A stretch of DNA of 64,000 nt. It comes from CAVSUZ01 sp963834715. GTDB taxonomy: Bacteria; Pseudomonadota; Alphaproteobacteria; Acetobacterales; Acetobacteraceae. The position numbers and the translations under genes were made by a program. The stretch spans positions 131,855 to 195,854 of the forward strand of contig CAWIDE010000013.1 in NCBI GenBank assembly GCA_963834715.1. Direction: 5' to 3'. How positions within the stretch are numbered: the first letter of the stretch is position 1; the number at the start of each line of letters is the position of its first letter. Under the pieces are notes generated by a model. The model saw nothing but the letters and a program-made list of their open reading frames with translations, was not told where the DNA came from and ran no database searches. This document shows, one piece after another, positions 37,559 through 46,724 of this stretch.

Positions 37559-38317
37559 ATGGAAGTCGAATGGCGTAACCTTCGCGCGGATCAGCTCCGC
37601 CAACGCACCGGCGCCATGGTCATCATTCCCGTTGCCGCACTTGAGCAACACGGACCGCATCTGCCCGTCGAGGTGGACTCCCGCTTGGCCGAAACCATCG
37701 TCCTCCGCACCGCCCAGAAAATCCAGGCCCGCGGTGAGGACGCCCTCGTTCTCCCCGTCATCTGGACCGGGCTTTCCGAGCACCACATGAGCTTCGGCGG
37801 CACCATCAGCCTCGATTTCCCGGCCTTCAGCCTGCTCATCGAGGGTGTCTGCCGCTCCATTGCCCGCCACGGTTTCCGCCGCATCGTGCTGCTCAACGCA
37901 CATGGCGGCAACGAAAACGCGCTCCGCACCATCACCGACGAGCTGACCCCCAAGCTCGGCCTCCCGATCGTCCAGTTTACCTACTGGTTCGCCGCGGCGC
38001 CCCAGATCGCCGAGATCCTGGAAGCCCAGACCGGGCTGCGGCACGCCTGCGAGGCCGAAACCTCCATGATGATGGCCCTCCGGCCGGAACTGGTCGCCAG
38101 CGATCGCATCGACCTCGCCCGCGCCAACCCGTCGCCCAATCCCGAACCTGGCCTCTATCTCTGGCGCACCATCGCCGCCCGTTCCGCCTCCGGCGCGGTC
38201 GGCCACCCCGAAGCCGCCTCCGCTCCAAAGGGCGAACGCCTGCTCGAGGCCATCTCCGACACCCTCGCCACCAAACTTACCAACCCGGACCTCTGGTCCC
38301 TCCCCTGGACCACGTGA
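37559..38317 (+). CDS. Creatininase-family amidohydrolase
   Basis: The 252-residue protein has all metal-binding motifs of the family: 'LEQHGPHLPVEVDS', 'GLSEHHMSFGGT', 'NAHGGNENAL' and 'CEAETSMMMAL'. Known relatives open creatinine or other cyclic amides (and include MftE-type peptidases). GGAGG lies 8 bases upstream of the ATG. It is 3 bases from the molybdenum-hydroxylase small subunit, so ring oxidation and ring opening may be coupled; that is inference. Confidence 0.88.
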   Translation: MEVEWRNLRADQLRQRTGAMVIIPVAALEQHGPHLPVEVDSRLAETIVLRTAQKIQARGEDALVLPVIWTGLSEHHMSFGGTISLDFPAFSLLIEGVCRSIARHGFRRIVLLNAHGGNENALRTITDELTPKLGLPIVQFTYWFAAAPQIAEILEAQTGLRHACEAETSMMMALRPELVASDRIDLARANPSPNPEPGLYLWRTIAARSASGAVGHPEAASAPKGERLLEAISDTLATKLTNPDLWSLPWTT

Positions 38318-38320
38318 GCC

Positions 38321-38776
38321 ATGCCGCTAACGCTTACCGTCAACGGCACCGCACTCACCCTCGACGTGGACCCGACCACGCCGCTCCTCGATGTCCTCCG
38401 CAACATCCTCAACCTTAAAGGGGCTCGCTTCGGCTGCGGGCTCGAACAATGCGGCACCTGCATGGTCCTGCTCGACACTGAACCCATCTTCTCCTGCGTC
38501 CGCGAGGTCGGCACCGTCGCCGGTCGCCATATTACCACCGTCGAAGCCCTCGCCGGCCACCCCCTCACCGAGGCCTTCATCGCAGAACAGGCCGGCCAGT
38601 GCGGCTATTGCCTCTCCGGCATTCTGATTAGTGCCAAGGCCCTGTTCGATCGCAATCCCAACCCCACCCGCGGCGATATCGCCGCGGCCCTGGACCGCCA
38701 TCTCTGCCGCTGCGGTGCGCATAACCGCATCATCTGCGCAATCCAACGTGCTGCACGGGGAGACTTGCCCGCATGA
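38321..38776 (+). CDS. Two-[2Fe-2S] small subunit of molybdenum hydroxylase (IorA-like)
   Basis: The 151-residue protein has the plant-type cluster Cys pattern in 'RFGCGLEQCGTCMV' and the second cluster in 'GQCGYCLSGIL' and 'HLCRCGAH'. This matches the electron-transfer subunit of isoquinoline 1-oxidoreductase and similar two-subunit hydroxylases. It overlaps the large subunit gene by 4 bases. Confidence 0.93.
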   Translation: MPLTLTVNGTALTLDVDPTTPLLDVLRNILNLKGARFGCGLEQCGTCMVLLDTEPIFSCVREVGTVAGRHITTVEALAGHPLTEAFIAEQAGQCGYCLSGILISAKALFDRNPNPTRGDIAAALDRHLCRCGAHNRIICAIQRAARGDLPA

Positions 38777-40887
38777 CCACCACCCCGCTCCCCCAATCCG
38801 TCATTAACAATCCCCGCCCCGACCGCTGGATCTACCTCGACCCGCAGGACCGATCCGTCCGCCTCGCTGTCGGTAAGGTCGAAATCGGCCAGGGCGTGCT
38901 GACCGCACTGGCTCAGATCGCCGCCGAGGAGCTGGATATCGATTTCAACTGTATCCGGGTTATCTCCGGCGATACGGAGCGCGCCCCAGACGAAGGCTCC
39001 ACCAGCAGCAGCCTCTCCATCGAGGTCTCCGGCGCTTCTGTCAGGCTGATCAGCGCCGAGGTCCGCGGCCGCATCCTCGACCGCGTCGCCCAGCGCCTCA
39101 ACTGCGCCCCCGATGACATTACTGTTGTTGACGGCGCCTTCTTCCTCGGCGACAACGCCACTGGCCACGACTACTGGACCTTCGCGCCCCAGGCCGACCT
39201 GTCGAGTCACGCCGACGGCTCAGCCCCCCGCAAGCCGGTCGCCCGCTACAGGCTGGTCGGCACGCCCACCCGTCGCATCGACCTCCCGGGCAAGATCACC
39301 GGCGGCGCCTTCATCCAGGACATGGTCCGGCCGGACATGCTGCACGCCCGCATTCTGCGTCAGCCTTCCCGCGACGCCCGTCTCACCGCCCTGGACGAAG
39401 CCGCTATCCGCCGCGCTTCCCGCGGGGACCTCCGCATCCTCCGCCTCGGCAACTTCCTCGCCCTGCTCAGCCCTGACGAAACCGTAGCCCAGCGCGCCAC
39501 CGTCGCTGCGCCCAACCATGCGCGCTGGGAAAACACTCAGCCCACCTCACCCAAAGCACAGGAAGCCGCTTGGCTGATCGGCAAACCAAACGACGACCGT
39601 GTACCAGGCGCCCCGCTCCCCGCCGCGCAGGGTGAAATCGTCGAAGCTACCTACTCCCGCCCCTACATCGCCCACGCCGCCTTGGCTCCGTCCTGCGCCC
39701 TCGCCGAAAATCGCAACGGCCACCTCACCATCTGGAGCCACACCCAGGCCATCTATCCCCTCCGCACCGCGCTTGCCAAAGTCCTCGGCCGCCCCGAAGG
39801 CTCCATCACTGCCCGCCACGTCCCCGGCGCCGGCTGCTACGGTCACAACGGAGCCGACGACGTCGCGCTGGACGCCGCCCTGATTGCCCAGGAGATCCCG
39901 GACCACTGCATCCGCGTCCAATGGCGGCGAGAGGAGGAGTTCGCCTTCGAGCGCTATGGCCCCGCCCAGATCGTCACTATTCGCGCCGTCCTCGACGCGA
40001 ACCCCCACCCAAAAGACTGGACGGCCGAGATCTGGGCCGCGTCCCACGTTCAACGCCCCGCCATGGGCGGCAATATGCTGGCCCACGAGGCCCTGCCCGA
40101 GCCACCACCTCCAGCCCGGCCCTTTGAACCACCCGAAGCCGCCGGTGGTGGCGGTACCCGCAACGCCTTCCCGCTCTACGATATCCCGGCCAAGCGGATC
40201 ATCCATCACCTCGCCCTCGATCCGCCCCTGCGAACCTCCGCCCTGCGCAGCCTCGGAGCCATGGCCAACGTGTTTGCGCTTGAAAGCATGATGGACGAGC
40301 TCGCCGAACGTGCCGGCGGAGACCCGGTCGCCTATCGCCTTTCCATCATGTCCGAACCACGTGCCCGTCGCGTTATCGAGCATGCCGCCAAGATGGCAAA
40401 CTGGTCCGCCCGCGGCGCCGCGGCTACCGGAACCGGCCTCGGCATTGGCTTCGCACAATACAAGAATTGCTCGGCCTATGCGGCGGTCGTTGTCGCACTG
40501 GACGTGGACCAGGAGGTCCGGCTCCGCCGCATCTGGGCCGCCGCCGACGCGGGCCTGATTATCAACCCCCACGGTGCAATCAACCAGCTCGAGGGCGGTA
40601 TCATCCAGGCCGCAAGTTTTACGCTGAAGGAACAGGTGAAACTTGGCGACAACGGTGTCACTTCCCTTGACTGGCAAACTTACCCGATCCTGCGCTTTTC
40701 CGAAATTCCCGAAATCACTTGCGAACTGATCGACGCCCGCGACCATCCCTCGCTCGGTATGGGCGAATGCACCATCGGTCCTACCGCGGCCGCCATCGGC
40801 AACGCCGTCGCCCACGCCCTCGGCACCCGCATCCGCGATCTGCCTCTCACGAGAGAACGCATCGCCGCCGCGCTGCTGCAAAGTTAA
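38773..40887 (+). CDS. Molybdopterin-binding large subunit of molybdenum hydroxylase (IorB-like)
   Basis: The 704-residue protein belongs to the xanthine-dehydrogenase superfamily: 'KVEIGQGVLTALAQIAAEE', a substrate-channel 'TYSRPYIAHAALAPSCAL', 'AGGGGTRNAFPLYDIPAK' and active-site Glu in 'GMGECTIGPTAAAIGN'. The lack of a FAD subunit gene and of a C-terminal cytochrome domain suggests an Ior-type enzyme donating electrons to an external acceptor. There is no signal peptide. The true substrate, probably an N-heterocycle, is not deducible. Confidence 0.88.
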   Translation: MTTTPLPQSVINNPRPDRWIYLDPQDRSVRLAVGKVEIGQGVLTALAQIAAEELDIDFNCIRVISGDTERAPDEGSTSSSLSIEVSGASVRLISAEVRGRILDRVAQRLNCAPDDITVVDGAFFLGDNATGHDYWTFAPQADLSSHADGSAPRKPVARYRLVGTPTRRIDLPGKITGGAFIQDMVRPDMLHARILRQPSRDARLTALDEAAIRRASRGDLRILRLGNFLALLSPDETVAQRATVAAPNHARWENTQPTSPKAQEAAWLIGKPNDDRVPGAPLPAAQGEIVEATYSRPYIAHAALAPSCALAENRNGHLTIWSHTQAIYPLRTALAKVLGRPEGSITARHVPGAGCYGHNGADDVALDAALIAQEIPDHCIRVQWRREEEFAFERYGPAQIVTIRAVLDANPHPKDWTAEIWAASHVQRPAMGGNMLAHEALPEPPPPARPFEPPEAAGGGGTRNAFPLYDIPAKRIIHHLALDPPLRTSALRSLGAMANVFALESMMDELAERAGGDPVAYRLSIMSEPRARRVIEHAAKMANWSARGAAATGTGLGIGFAQYKNCSAYAAVVVALDVDQEVRLRRIWAAADAGLIINPHGAINQLEGGIIQAASFTLKEQVKLGDNGVTSLDWQTYPILRFSEIPEITCELIDARDHPSLGMGECTIGPTAAAIGNAVAHALGTRIRDLPLTRERIAAALLQS

Positions 40888-40922
40888 AGCGAGTTCAAGG
40901 TGACTGGAAACAGCGCACCAAA

Positions 40923-40974
40923 CTCACCTCTCCCTCTGGGAGAGGTCGGCGCGCGACAGCGCGCCGGGTGAGGG
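40923..40974. repeat. REP-like extragenic palindromic repeat, copy 2
   Basis: CTCACCTCTCCC, TCT, GGGAGAGG gives an 8-bp stem, followed by GGCGCGC/GCGCGCC and GGGTGAGG. Layout and most bases match the copy at 21806-21863. It follows the large-subunit stop by 35 bases, so it may end that transcript. Confidence 0.75.
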
Positions 40975-41183
40975 TGGGCGCGGCTCCGGCCACGCCAAAT
41001 GGGTGCTAACCTGCTCAAGCTCCCTACCGATCCCGGATGCCCACGAAACCGCCTTCCTCGTCATGCCGACGCAGGGGGCTGTAATCCACTCGTGCTCGAC
41101 ATTGTTTTTTTCCTGCATGCATTTTTGGGTACCGCAGCTTCGCGCTTTCTGATTCTATTGCGCGGAACGGGGGAGTGATTCGC

Positions 41184-41800
41184 ATGAGCCAAGGCGTCCG
41201 CGTGTTGCGTCCGGAACGGTCTCAGCTGCGCCGGGACATGGTGGACCTGGACAGCCAGTTGCCGCCCGAGCATCGCGCGCTCGCGTAGTGTGGAGTTGCG
41301 TCAGCAGCGCCCAGCTCGATGGGCTCTATGCTCGGATCAAAGCTCGCGATGAGCAGGCAGGCCGCCCGGCGTCGGACCGGGCGGTCCTGCTGGCGCTGTG
41401 GATGTATGCGACCGTTGCGGGTGTCGGCGCGGCACGGGCGATTGCCCGTCTGTGCGAGCACCATGCGGCCTATCGCTGGATCTGCGGCGGGGTGCCGGTC
41501 AATCACGACATGCTGGCGACGTTTCGCCGTGAGAGTGGCGCCCAGCTCGATGAGTTGCTCACTCGAAGGCTAACCGGGCTGATCGCCGAGGGTTTGCTGA
41601 CAGTGGAGGAGGTGGCCATCGACGGGACGAAGGTGCGTGCCCGCGCGGGGCGCGGTTCGTTTGCCAAACGTGAGCGGCTGGGCCGGATCGAGGCTGCGGT
41701 GGCCAAGCGTGTGGCGGCGTTGAAGAGTGAGTTGGAGCCGGATGCAGCCGAGGCCGAGCATGGCCGGCAGGAGCGTGCCTTGCGGGCGGCCGAGGAACCA
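41184..41800 (+). pseudogene. IS1182-type transposase, N-terminal remnant
   Basis: The first 34 codons (41184-41286) continue, after a two-base slip in the GCGCGC run near 41275, into 'LDGLYARIKARDEQAGRP', 'LALWMYATVAGVGAARAIA' and 'VPVNHDMLATFRRES', the N-terminal domain of IS1182/IS5-like transposases. After 'IDGTKVRARAG' and a coiled stretch the match stops near 41800; the catalytic DDE domain is missing. A dead fragment marking the left edge of the decayed island. Confidence 0.75.
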
Positions 41801-41802
41801 CG

Positions 41803-42223
41803 GCCGATCATTCGACCGCCTCAATTCCCTCCGCGGCATTAGCCGGACAGCTCTGGCCTGATGCGAAATGATCTGCCGTCGTTTCAACATCGCCGATTCC
41901 GGGATTTTCTTACAGCCCCGAAGGTCGGCATCCACCACTTCGGGTGCCCCAGTCCGATCAAGGATGTTATCCTTGTCAGCGAGGCCCAGGCAGTCTAGGC
42001 GAGTAGATGTTGGCTCGGTGAATACGCTTGGCGCTCGAGATCCCCCAAAGGCGAGAGTGGCGGTCGCAACGCCAGGAACGGTCAGCCAGTTTGCCACTTG
42101 ATCCCAGGTCATGCTCGCAGCTTCCCGAAGGCGGCTCATGGCGCGTAATGTAGGGCTGGTGCCGAAGGCGATCCAATCGGCACTGGCTAACCCGTTGCCG
42201 ATTTCATAATACAATCGCAGGCC
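41803..42223. other. Non-coding or decayed stretch between IS remnant and TA locus
   Basis: No convincing gene. A minus-strand frame contains 'MTWDQVANWLTVPG', and the last 130 bases (about 42090-42223) are nearly repeated at 46133-46274 upstream of the second nucleotidyltransferase copy, so the duplicated unit includes leader sequence. Confidence 0.4.
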
Positions 42224-42538
42224 GTGGTAAATTCGCAAACCGACCCGGCCCTAACGCACTTCCGCGCCATGCTCGATGAAATATACGGCAATCGCCTTAA
42301 GCGCGTGGTACTGTTCGGTTCGCGCGCGCGGTGATGCCCGCGAGGACTCCGACTATGACGTTGCGATGTTCCTGCGCGACATGGCGACCGCATGGCCGTG
42401 AACCTGCTAGCCGACCTTAGCACGGCGGTTCTCGATGAAACCGGGGAGCTTATTCACGCGATGCCCCACCGCGCCGGTTCCTATCGCGAACGAACGCCGC
42501 TGATGCACGAAATCCGCGCCGAAGGCATTGACCTGTGA
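42224..42538 (+). pseudogene. MNT-type nucleotidyltransferase antitoxin, decayed copy
   Basis: Clearly homologous to the intact gene at 46275-46595. Reading starts 'FRAMLDEIYGNRLKRVVLF' and hits the active-site 'GSRAR', but a two-base loss in the CG run then gives a stop, and another deletion follows near 42382. The end ('MHEIRAEGIDL') is recognisable. Non-functional as read. Confidence 0.75.
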
Positions 42539-42741
42539 GGCCGGAAGCCGCCCTCTTTCTAGATAAGGTGCGGCAGCAGCTCCATACGGCAGACATCCTC
42601 CTGCGGTGCGAAGCAGACCACCAAACCGCATACCAGCCAAGGACCTGCTCGTGTTGGCGTCTGCAGAGGCCGAGAAACCTAGCCCCGCGACGGCGGGTTC
42701 GTCAGTACCGCCACTTAACCCGCCTGTCTTCGGACCGATGA
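42535..42741 (+). pseudogene. HEPN toxin remnant, copy 1
   Basis: Starts with GTG overlapping the antitoxin stop (GTGA) and matches the other copy for about 20 residues ('ALFLDKVRQQLHTADI'), then diverges into sequence with no HEPN features. The RxxxxH catalytic motif is absent. Confidence 0.55.
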
Positions 42742-42756
42742 AACAAAATGCGAGTA

Positions 42757-42774
42757 CTGTGATCTACGTCACAG
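42757..42774 (+). promoter_or_regulatory. CRP-like operator
   Basis: CTGTGATCTACGTCACAG contains TGTGA-N6-TCACA, the textbook CRP half-sites in a perfect 6+6 palindrome. It lies 77 bases upstream of the ATG of the secreted protein at 42851, a suitable activator position. FNR-type sites differ (TTGAT-N4-ATCAA). Confidence 0.6.
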
Positions 42775-42850
42775 AAATGCAGTTGCATCCCGCTTAAATT
42801 CAGTTAGTCGTCCGATCAGGACCGGTCAGTTGCGATGATGGAGATGAATG

Positions 42851-43328
42851 ATGCATTGCAAAAAAGTTTCTTGCGACTCTGGGATGCAGTTTGCTACTGG
42901 GATTCCCGGCCTGGGCCGTATCGAATGGGCCCTGGCGGGACACAACCCATATTGAGAACGTTCACTTCGTTACCCATGATTCCGACGGGTTCCGGACCAA
43001 TGTGCCGGGACCGACTGTAAATTCCCGGAACGCTCCCACCGGCCCGAACGTTCACTGGGTTCCCCCGACAGGCACACACCACATCGACACGGCACGATGG
43101 CACGAGGGTCATTGGTGGCACGGCGCGCATGGCGGTCGGTTTGGCTGGTGGTGGATCGTCGGGCCAGACTTCTATGAGTATCCCGATGCGGCCGTGGTCT
43201 ATCCGGCACCGCCGCCCCTCGTTCAAGGCTACTGGTATTGGTGCGACGCCTACCGGCAATATTATCCCTATGTTGCTGTCTGTCCGAGCGGCTGGCGTGC
43301 AGTCCTGCCAGGCGCACCCATCGGATAG
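42851..43328 (+). pseudogene. Secreted Trp/Tyr/His-rich protein, frameshift in the signal peptide
   Basis: The body (frame open to 43328) is rich in Trp, His, Pro and Tyr, and ends with 'YYPYVAVCPSGWRAVLP', a tail common in small alphaproteobacterial exported proteins. Its signal peptide ('KKFLATLGCSLLLGFPAWA') has no start codon in that frame. The ATG at 42851 joins it if one A is removed from the A6 run at 42860-42865. Without correction, translation could only start at the TTG 42891, losing most of the signal. Confidence 0.6.
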
Positions 43329-43540
43329 CGTCGGCCAGAAAGGCAATCGGGGGGTTGCCTACTTGCCTGCTCGGCTCTGGTATCCGCTGCCCGCTTCGCC
43401 CAGTAAGCTACCTGGTCGCGCCACGCTCCAATTGCGTCACCAATCGCCGCCTGTAAGGGTGCAAAAGCCGGGCGACTTAAGAACGGAATGGCTGTTCAGA
43501 GGCCGGGATGATAGGTGCAGCAGGCAGCAGTGGTCAAAGC

Positions 43541-43642
43541 CGCGACTTCGGCCTGCTCTTCACCGACCCTAGCGGCTTTTTCTCCGAAGGAAAGCGCGAC
43601 TGCACCTCGATAGTCGAGACAATGAAAGGCGGCGCCCCTGCA
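43541..43642 (+). pseudogene. Fragment of GH15 glucoamylase gene
   Basis: About 100 bases encode 'RDFGLLFTDPSGFFSEGKR' and 'CTSIVETMKGGAPA', nearly the same as the start of the full-length gene (53091-53190). It has no start and is cut at both ends, so it is a duplicated and broken piece. Confidence 0.75.
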
Positions 43643-43662
43643 GGAGGGAAAAGAGGGATCGG

Positions 43663-44884
43663 TCAGCCATGCATAAGCGGGCAGCCGAACACCGCCGGAG
43701 GTGGAAAGGCGTTCGCACCGCTTATAGTGGCGATCGGCTTGTAGTAGTCCCATCTGTACCTGGCCTCAGAGGACGGCTTCACCTCCCAAACATACATCGT
43801 GTGCCGGACGCAGCCATTCGGGTCGATACGCACATCGGTGTTGTAGAAATCGTTCACCGGCATTTCGTGCATCTTCGCGGCCACCGCGTCGGCGTCCAGC
43901 GTGCCAGCCGCCTTCACGGCCTTCAGATAATGCAGCACAGCAGCGTAGCAGCCGGCGCGCTGCATGGTCGGTGGCTCGTCGATCGACTGACTGAAGCGCT
44001 TGGTCCAGTCGCGGGTCTTATGGCTCAGGTCCCAGTAGAACGAATTGGTCAGCACCAACCCCTGACAGACGTCCTGACTCAGCGCCTTGACGTCGGCGAT
44101 CGCCATCAGCAGCGTCGCCAGGCGCTGGCCGCCCTTGGCAATCCCGAACTCGGCTGCCTGCTTGATGCAGTTCTGCAGATCCGTGCCGGCATTGGCGAGC
44201 CCGATCACCTTCGCGCGGGACGCCCTCGCCCGCAGCAGATAGGACGAGAAATCAGCAGTGCCGAGCGGCACGCGCACGCTGCCCAGGACCTTGCCACCGG
44301 CTTCCTTCACGAAGGTGGTAGTGTTCTCTTCCAGCGAATAGCCAAAGGCGTAGTCCACGGTGATGAAGAACCAGGTGTCTCCGCCGGCCTTGGTCAGCTC
44401 ACCACCCGTACCCTTGGCCAGCGCATAGGTGTCGTACACGAACTGGAACCCGTACGGCGAGCATTGCTTGCCGATGAAATCAGTCGCCGCCGGATCGGCT
44501 GCCATGTAAATGCGTTTCTTCTCGCGGCTGATCTGCTGAATCGCCAAGCCGGAAGAGCTGGCCGCGCCATCGGCCAGCGCATCGACGCCGTTGTCGTCGA
44601 TCCACTCACGCGCTTTCGCCGCCGCGATGTTCGGCTTGTCCTGGTCGTCGGCTTGCAGGATTTCGATCGAACGGCCGAGCACGGAACCGCCGAAATCCTC
44701 GACCGCCATCTTCGCGGTTACTATGTCGCCGGGCCCGCCGTCGTCGCGGTAGGGACCGGTCATGTCGCTGAGCAGGCCAATGCGCACCGGCTTCGATGTG
44801 CTTTGCGCGCGCAGGATCGCGGGGCAGGTCAACGGCGCTGCAGCAAATTGCGCCGAGCGCAACCCGACGCGTGATCCGGATCAT
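43663..44884 (-). pseudogene. ABC transporter substrate-binding protein (Leu/Ile/Val family), frameshift in signal peptide
   Basis: About 400 residues of a periplasmic binding protein type 1: 'VRIGLLSDMTGPYRDDGG', 'ADDQDKPNIAAAKAREWI', 'FVYDTYALAKGTGGELTK', and the late 'MYVWEVKPSSEARYRWDYY'. The twin-arginine-like signal 'RITRRVALGA' starting at ATG 44884 (GGAGG upstream) is in another frame. Removing one base from the AAA run at 44845-44847 joins them into '...GAIAAAPLTCPAILRAQ'. No permease or ATPase genes accompany it, so it is an orphan. Confidence 0.8.
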
Positions 44885-45002
44885 AGTGTCCTCCCTTCGT
44901 GACGTCTTATTATGGGGCCAGATTACCCGGCCCGCTGTGCGCCTGGAAGTGGCCTGCTCATAGCATCGCCCGCGACACCTCCGGGTCCGGGTAGTACGAG
45001 GC

Positions 45003-45077
45003 ACGGAATCCCTCGCCGGGCCTTTCAACGCCAAAACTGGAGTGGGAACCGCACTCGCTCCCGTCAGCCACGTCTGG
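45003..45077 (+). pseudogene. Second fragment of GH15 glucoamylase gene
   Basis: The 75 bases match the first codons of the full gene (52960-53032), encoding '...QRQNW/ AKTGVGTALAPVSHVW' across a frame slip. In the parent gene it precedes the piece at 43541, but here it lies downstream, so the copy was rearranged. Confidence 0.65.
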
Positions 45078-45161
45078 CGGTGATTACCAACGCGGTGTTC
45101 GATGCGATTAGGGTGCGGTTCCGGCAGACGCCGTTCCGGCCGGAGCGGGTGAAGGCGGCAG

Positions 45162-45590
45162 TCACCCGGAGCGATTGTCCCAAGGGTTGAGAAGCGCCAC
45201 TCCCATTGTAGCGAAATCAACCACGTTCCGGGTGACTAACGTCATGCCGTGCGCAAGCGCCGTCGCCGCGATCAGTCCGTCGCGGATTGGTCGGGGATCC
45301 GGCACATGCAGGGCTGCACTTCGACGTGCCACCGCCGTATCGACCGGCAGAATACGATCGGCGAAGCCAGGCAGCACATGGCGGCCCAGCCATCGGCGCA
45401 AAATCGCGCCCGTAGCCGGATCGCTTCGCTCGGCGAGCAACGTGCCGATTTCGAGTTCCTCGATGACAATCGCCGACAAATAAAGGACCCCGTCCGCAAC
45501 CGCACCAGCCCATGCGGTCACATTGCGATCGGCCTTCTTTGCCCGCACCTTCCGCAGCTCGGAAATTACGTTCGTATCGAGCAGAAACAT
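45162..45590 (-). CDS. PIN-domain toxin (FitB/VapC type)
   Basis: The 142-residue PIN ribonuclease has the acidic quartet in 'FLLDTNVISELRK', 'IVIEELEIG', 'PRPIRDGLIAATALAHG' and 'TRNVVDF'. FitB-like PIN proteins cleave tRNA or mRNA when their antitoxin is lost. Its start codon overlaps the antitoxin stop by one base. The gene appears intact, unlike the neighbouring toxin remnants. Confidence 0.9.
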   Translation of the reverse strand: MFLLDTNVISELRKVRAKKADRNVTAWAGAVADGVLYLSAIVIEELEIGTLLAERSDPATGAILRRWLGRHVLPGFADRILPVDTAVARRSAALHVPDPRPIRDGLIAATALAHGMTLVTRNVVDFATMGVALLNPWDNRSG

Positions 45591-45850
45591 TACTTCAGGT
45601 CGGCTGGCCGGGCGAGGTCCGGTCTTCGTGGAATCTCAAGCTCCACGTCTTCGATGCCGGGCGGCAAGCCCAATTGGTCGATAAGGTTGTCACTGCCGCT
45701 CCCGGCCAGCCGCCGGTACTCCTCTATGCTGAGCAGGACGTGCGCTGGCCTGCCGCGATCGGTGATGAACACCGGCCCCCGAGCCGCGGCCTTCTTGGCG
45801 CGACTGGTGTCCTGGTTGAATTCCCGGCTGGAAATGGTCGTGATCGTCAC
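45590..45850 (-). CDS. Phd/YefM-type antitoxin
   Basis: The 86-residue protein starts 'TTISSREFNQDTSRAKKAA' and has 'GPVFITDRGRPAHVLLS' and 'EEYRRLAG', the Phd/YefM DNA-binding half. The C-terminal tail ('GIEDVELEIPRRPD') would bind and block the PIN toxin. Overlapping stop-start (TAATG) shows one operon, probably autorepressed. Confidence 0.9.
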   Translation of the reverse strand: MTITTISSREFNQDTSRAKKAAARGPVFITDRGRPAHVLLSIEEYRRLAGSGSDNLIDQLGLPPGIEDVELEIPRRPDLARPADLK

Positions 45851-46274
45851 CCTCGCGTCTCCACTCTCGCGGATGTAGATACATCTCTACTTTGGCGCAT
45901 TCAAGTGGCGAGACTCCAGCCGCAAACCGGCGCGCTGCCCATCCAGATCGTCTCCAGAAACGGCAGGATGGCCCTGCCGGCCATTCCCGCAGCTCCGGAA
46001 GGAGGTCCAGCGGCTACGGGAGCTGTCGGGGCCCAGCTCAAAATCGACCTTGGCGTGGAGCTTGGCTCCGGGGATGTGCTTGGCGCCCCAACCCCCAAAT
46101 GGCTAGAGCTCCGGTTGCCACTCCAGAAAACGATCAGTCAGTTTACCACTTGATCCCAGCTCATTCTCGCAGCCTCCCGAGGACGGCGCGTGGCGCGTAA
46201 TGTAGGCCGGTGCCGGGGGCGATCCAATCGGCACTGGCTGACCCGCTGCCCATCTCATGATACGATCGCAAGCC
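45851..46274. other. Region between two TA modules; no intact gene
   Basis: No family recognised in 45851-46130. From 46133 on, the sequence duplicates that at about 42090-42223, including the 'cttgatccca' and 'cgcgtaatgtagg' blocks, and leads into the nucleotidyltransferase. Confidence 0.4.
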
Positions 46275-46595
46275 ATGGCAAATCCGCAAAAGCGACCCAT
46301 TCTGACGCGCTTCCGCGCTGTCCTTGATGAGATATACCGCAATCGCATCGAACGTATAGTGCTGTTCGGCTCGCGGGCGCGCGGTGATGCCCGTGCGGAC
46401 TCCGATTATGACGTCGCGGTGTTCCTGCGCGACATGGGCGACCGCATGGTCGAGATGAACCGGCTAGCCGACCTTAGCACCGCCATTCTCGATGAAACCG
46501 GCGAGCTTATTCACGCGATGCCTTACCGCGCCGGTTCCTACCGCGAGCGAACGCTGCTAATGCACGAAATCCGCGCCGAAGGCATTGACCTGTGA
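46275..46595 (+). CDS. MNT-type nucleotidyltransferase antitoxin
   Basis: The 106-residue minimal nucleotidyltransferase has 'ERIVLFGSRARGDARADSD' with the catalytic GSxx(N)DxD motif, then 'YDVAVFLRDMGDRMVEMNR'. In MNT-HEPN modules it inactivates the toxin by AMPylating it. ATG at 46275 is used; an upstream start at 46257 is possible. Its toxin partner is truncated, so it may be an orphan antitoxin. Confidence 0.85.
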   Translation: MANPQKRPILTRFRAVLDEIYRNRIERIVLFGSRARGDARADSDYDVAVFLRDMGDRMVEMNRLADLSTAILDETGELIHAMPYRAGSYRERTLLMHEIRAEGIDL

Positions 46596-46711
46596 AGCCG
46601 GAAACCGCCCTCTTTCTCGACAAGGCGCGCCAGCAGCTCCACACGGCGGACATCGTGTCGGGTGTTGGCCTGAATGGACAAGCCGGACGCACGGCCTATC
46701 TTGCTGGCTAA
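46592..46711 (+). pseudogene. HEPN toxin, truncated to 39 residues, copy 2
   Basis: GTG overlaps the antitoxin stop (GTGA). The first 38 residues match HEPN toxins ('ALFLDKARQQLHTADI', 'AGRTAYLAG'), then TAA follows where a full protein would continue with the catalytic RxxxxH segment. The following DNA is unrelated. Confidence 0.75.
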
Positions 46712-46724
46712 AAAGGGCTCAAGA

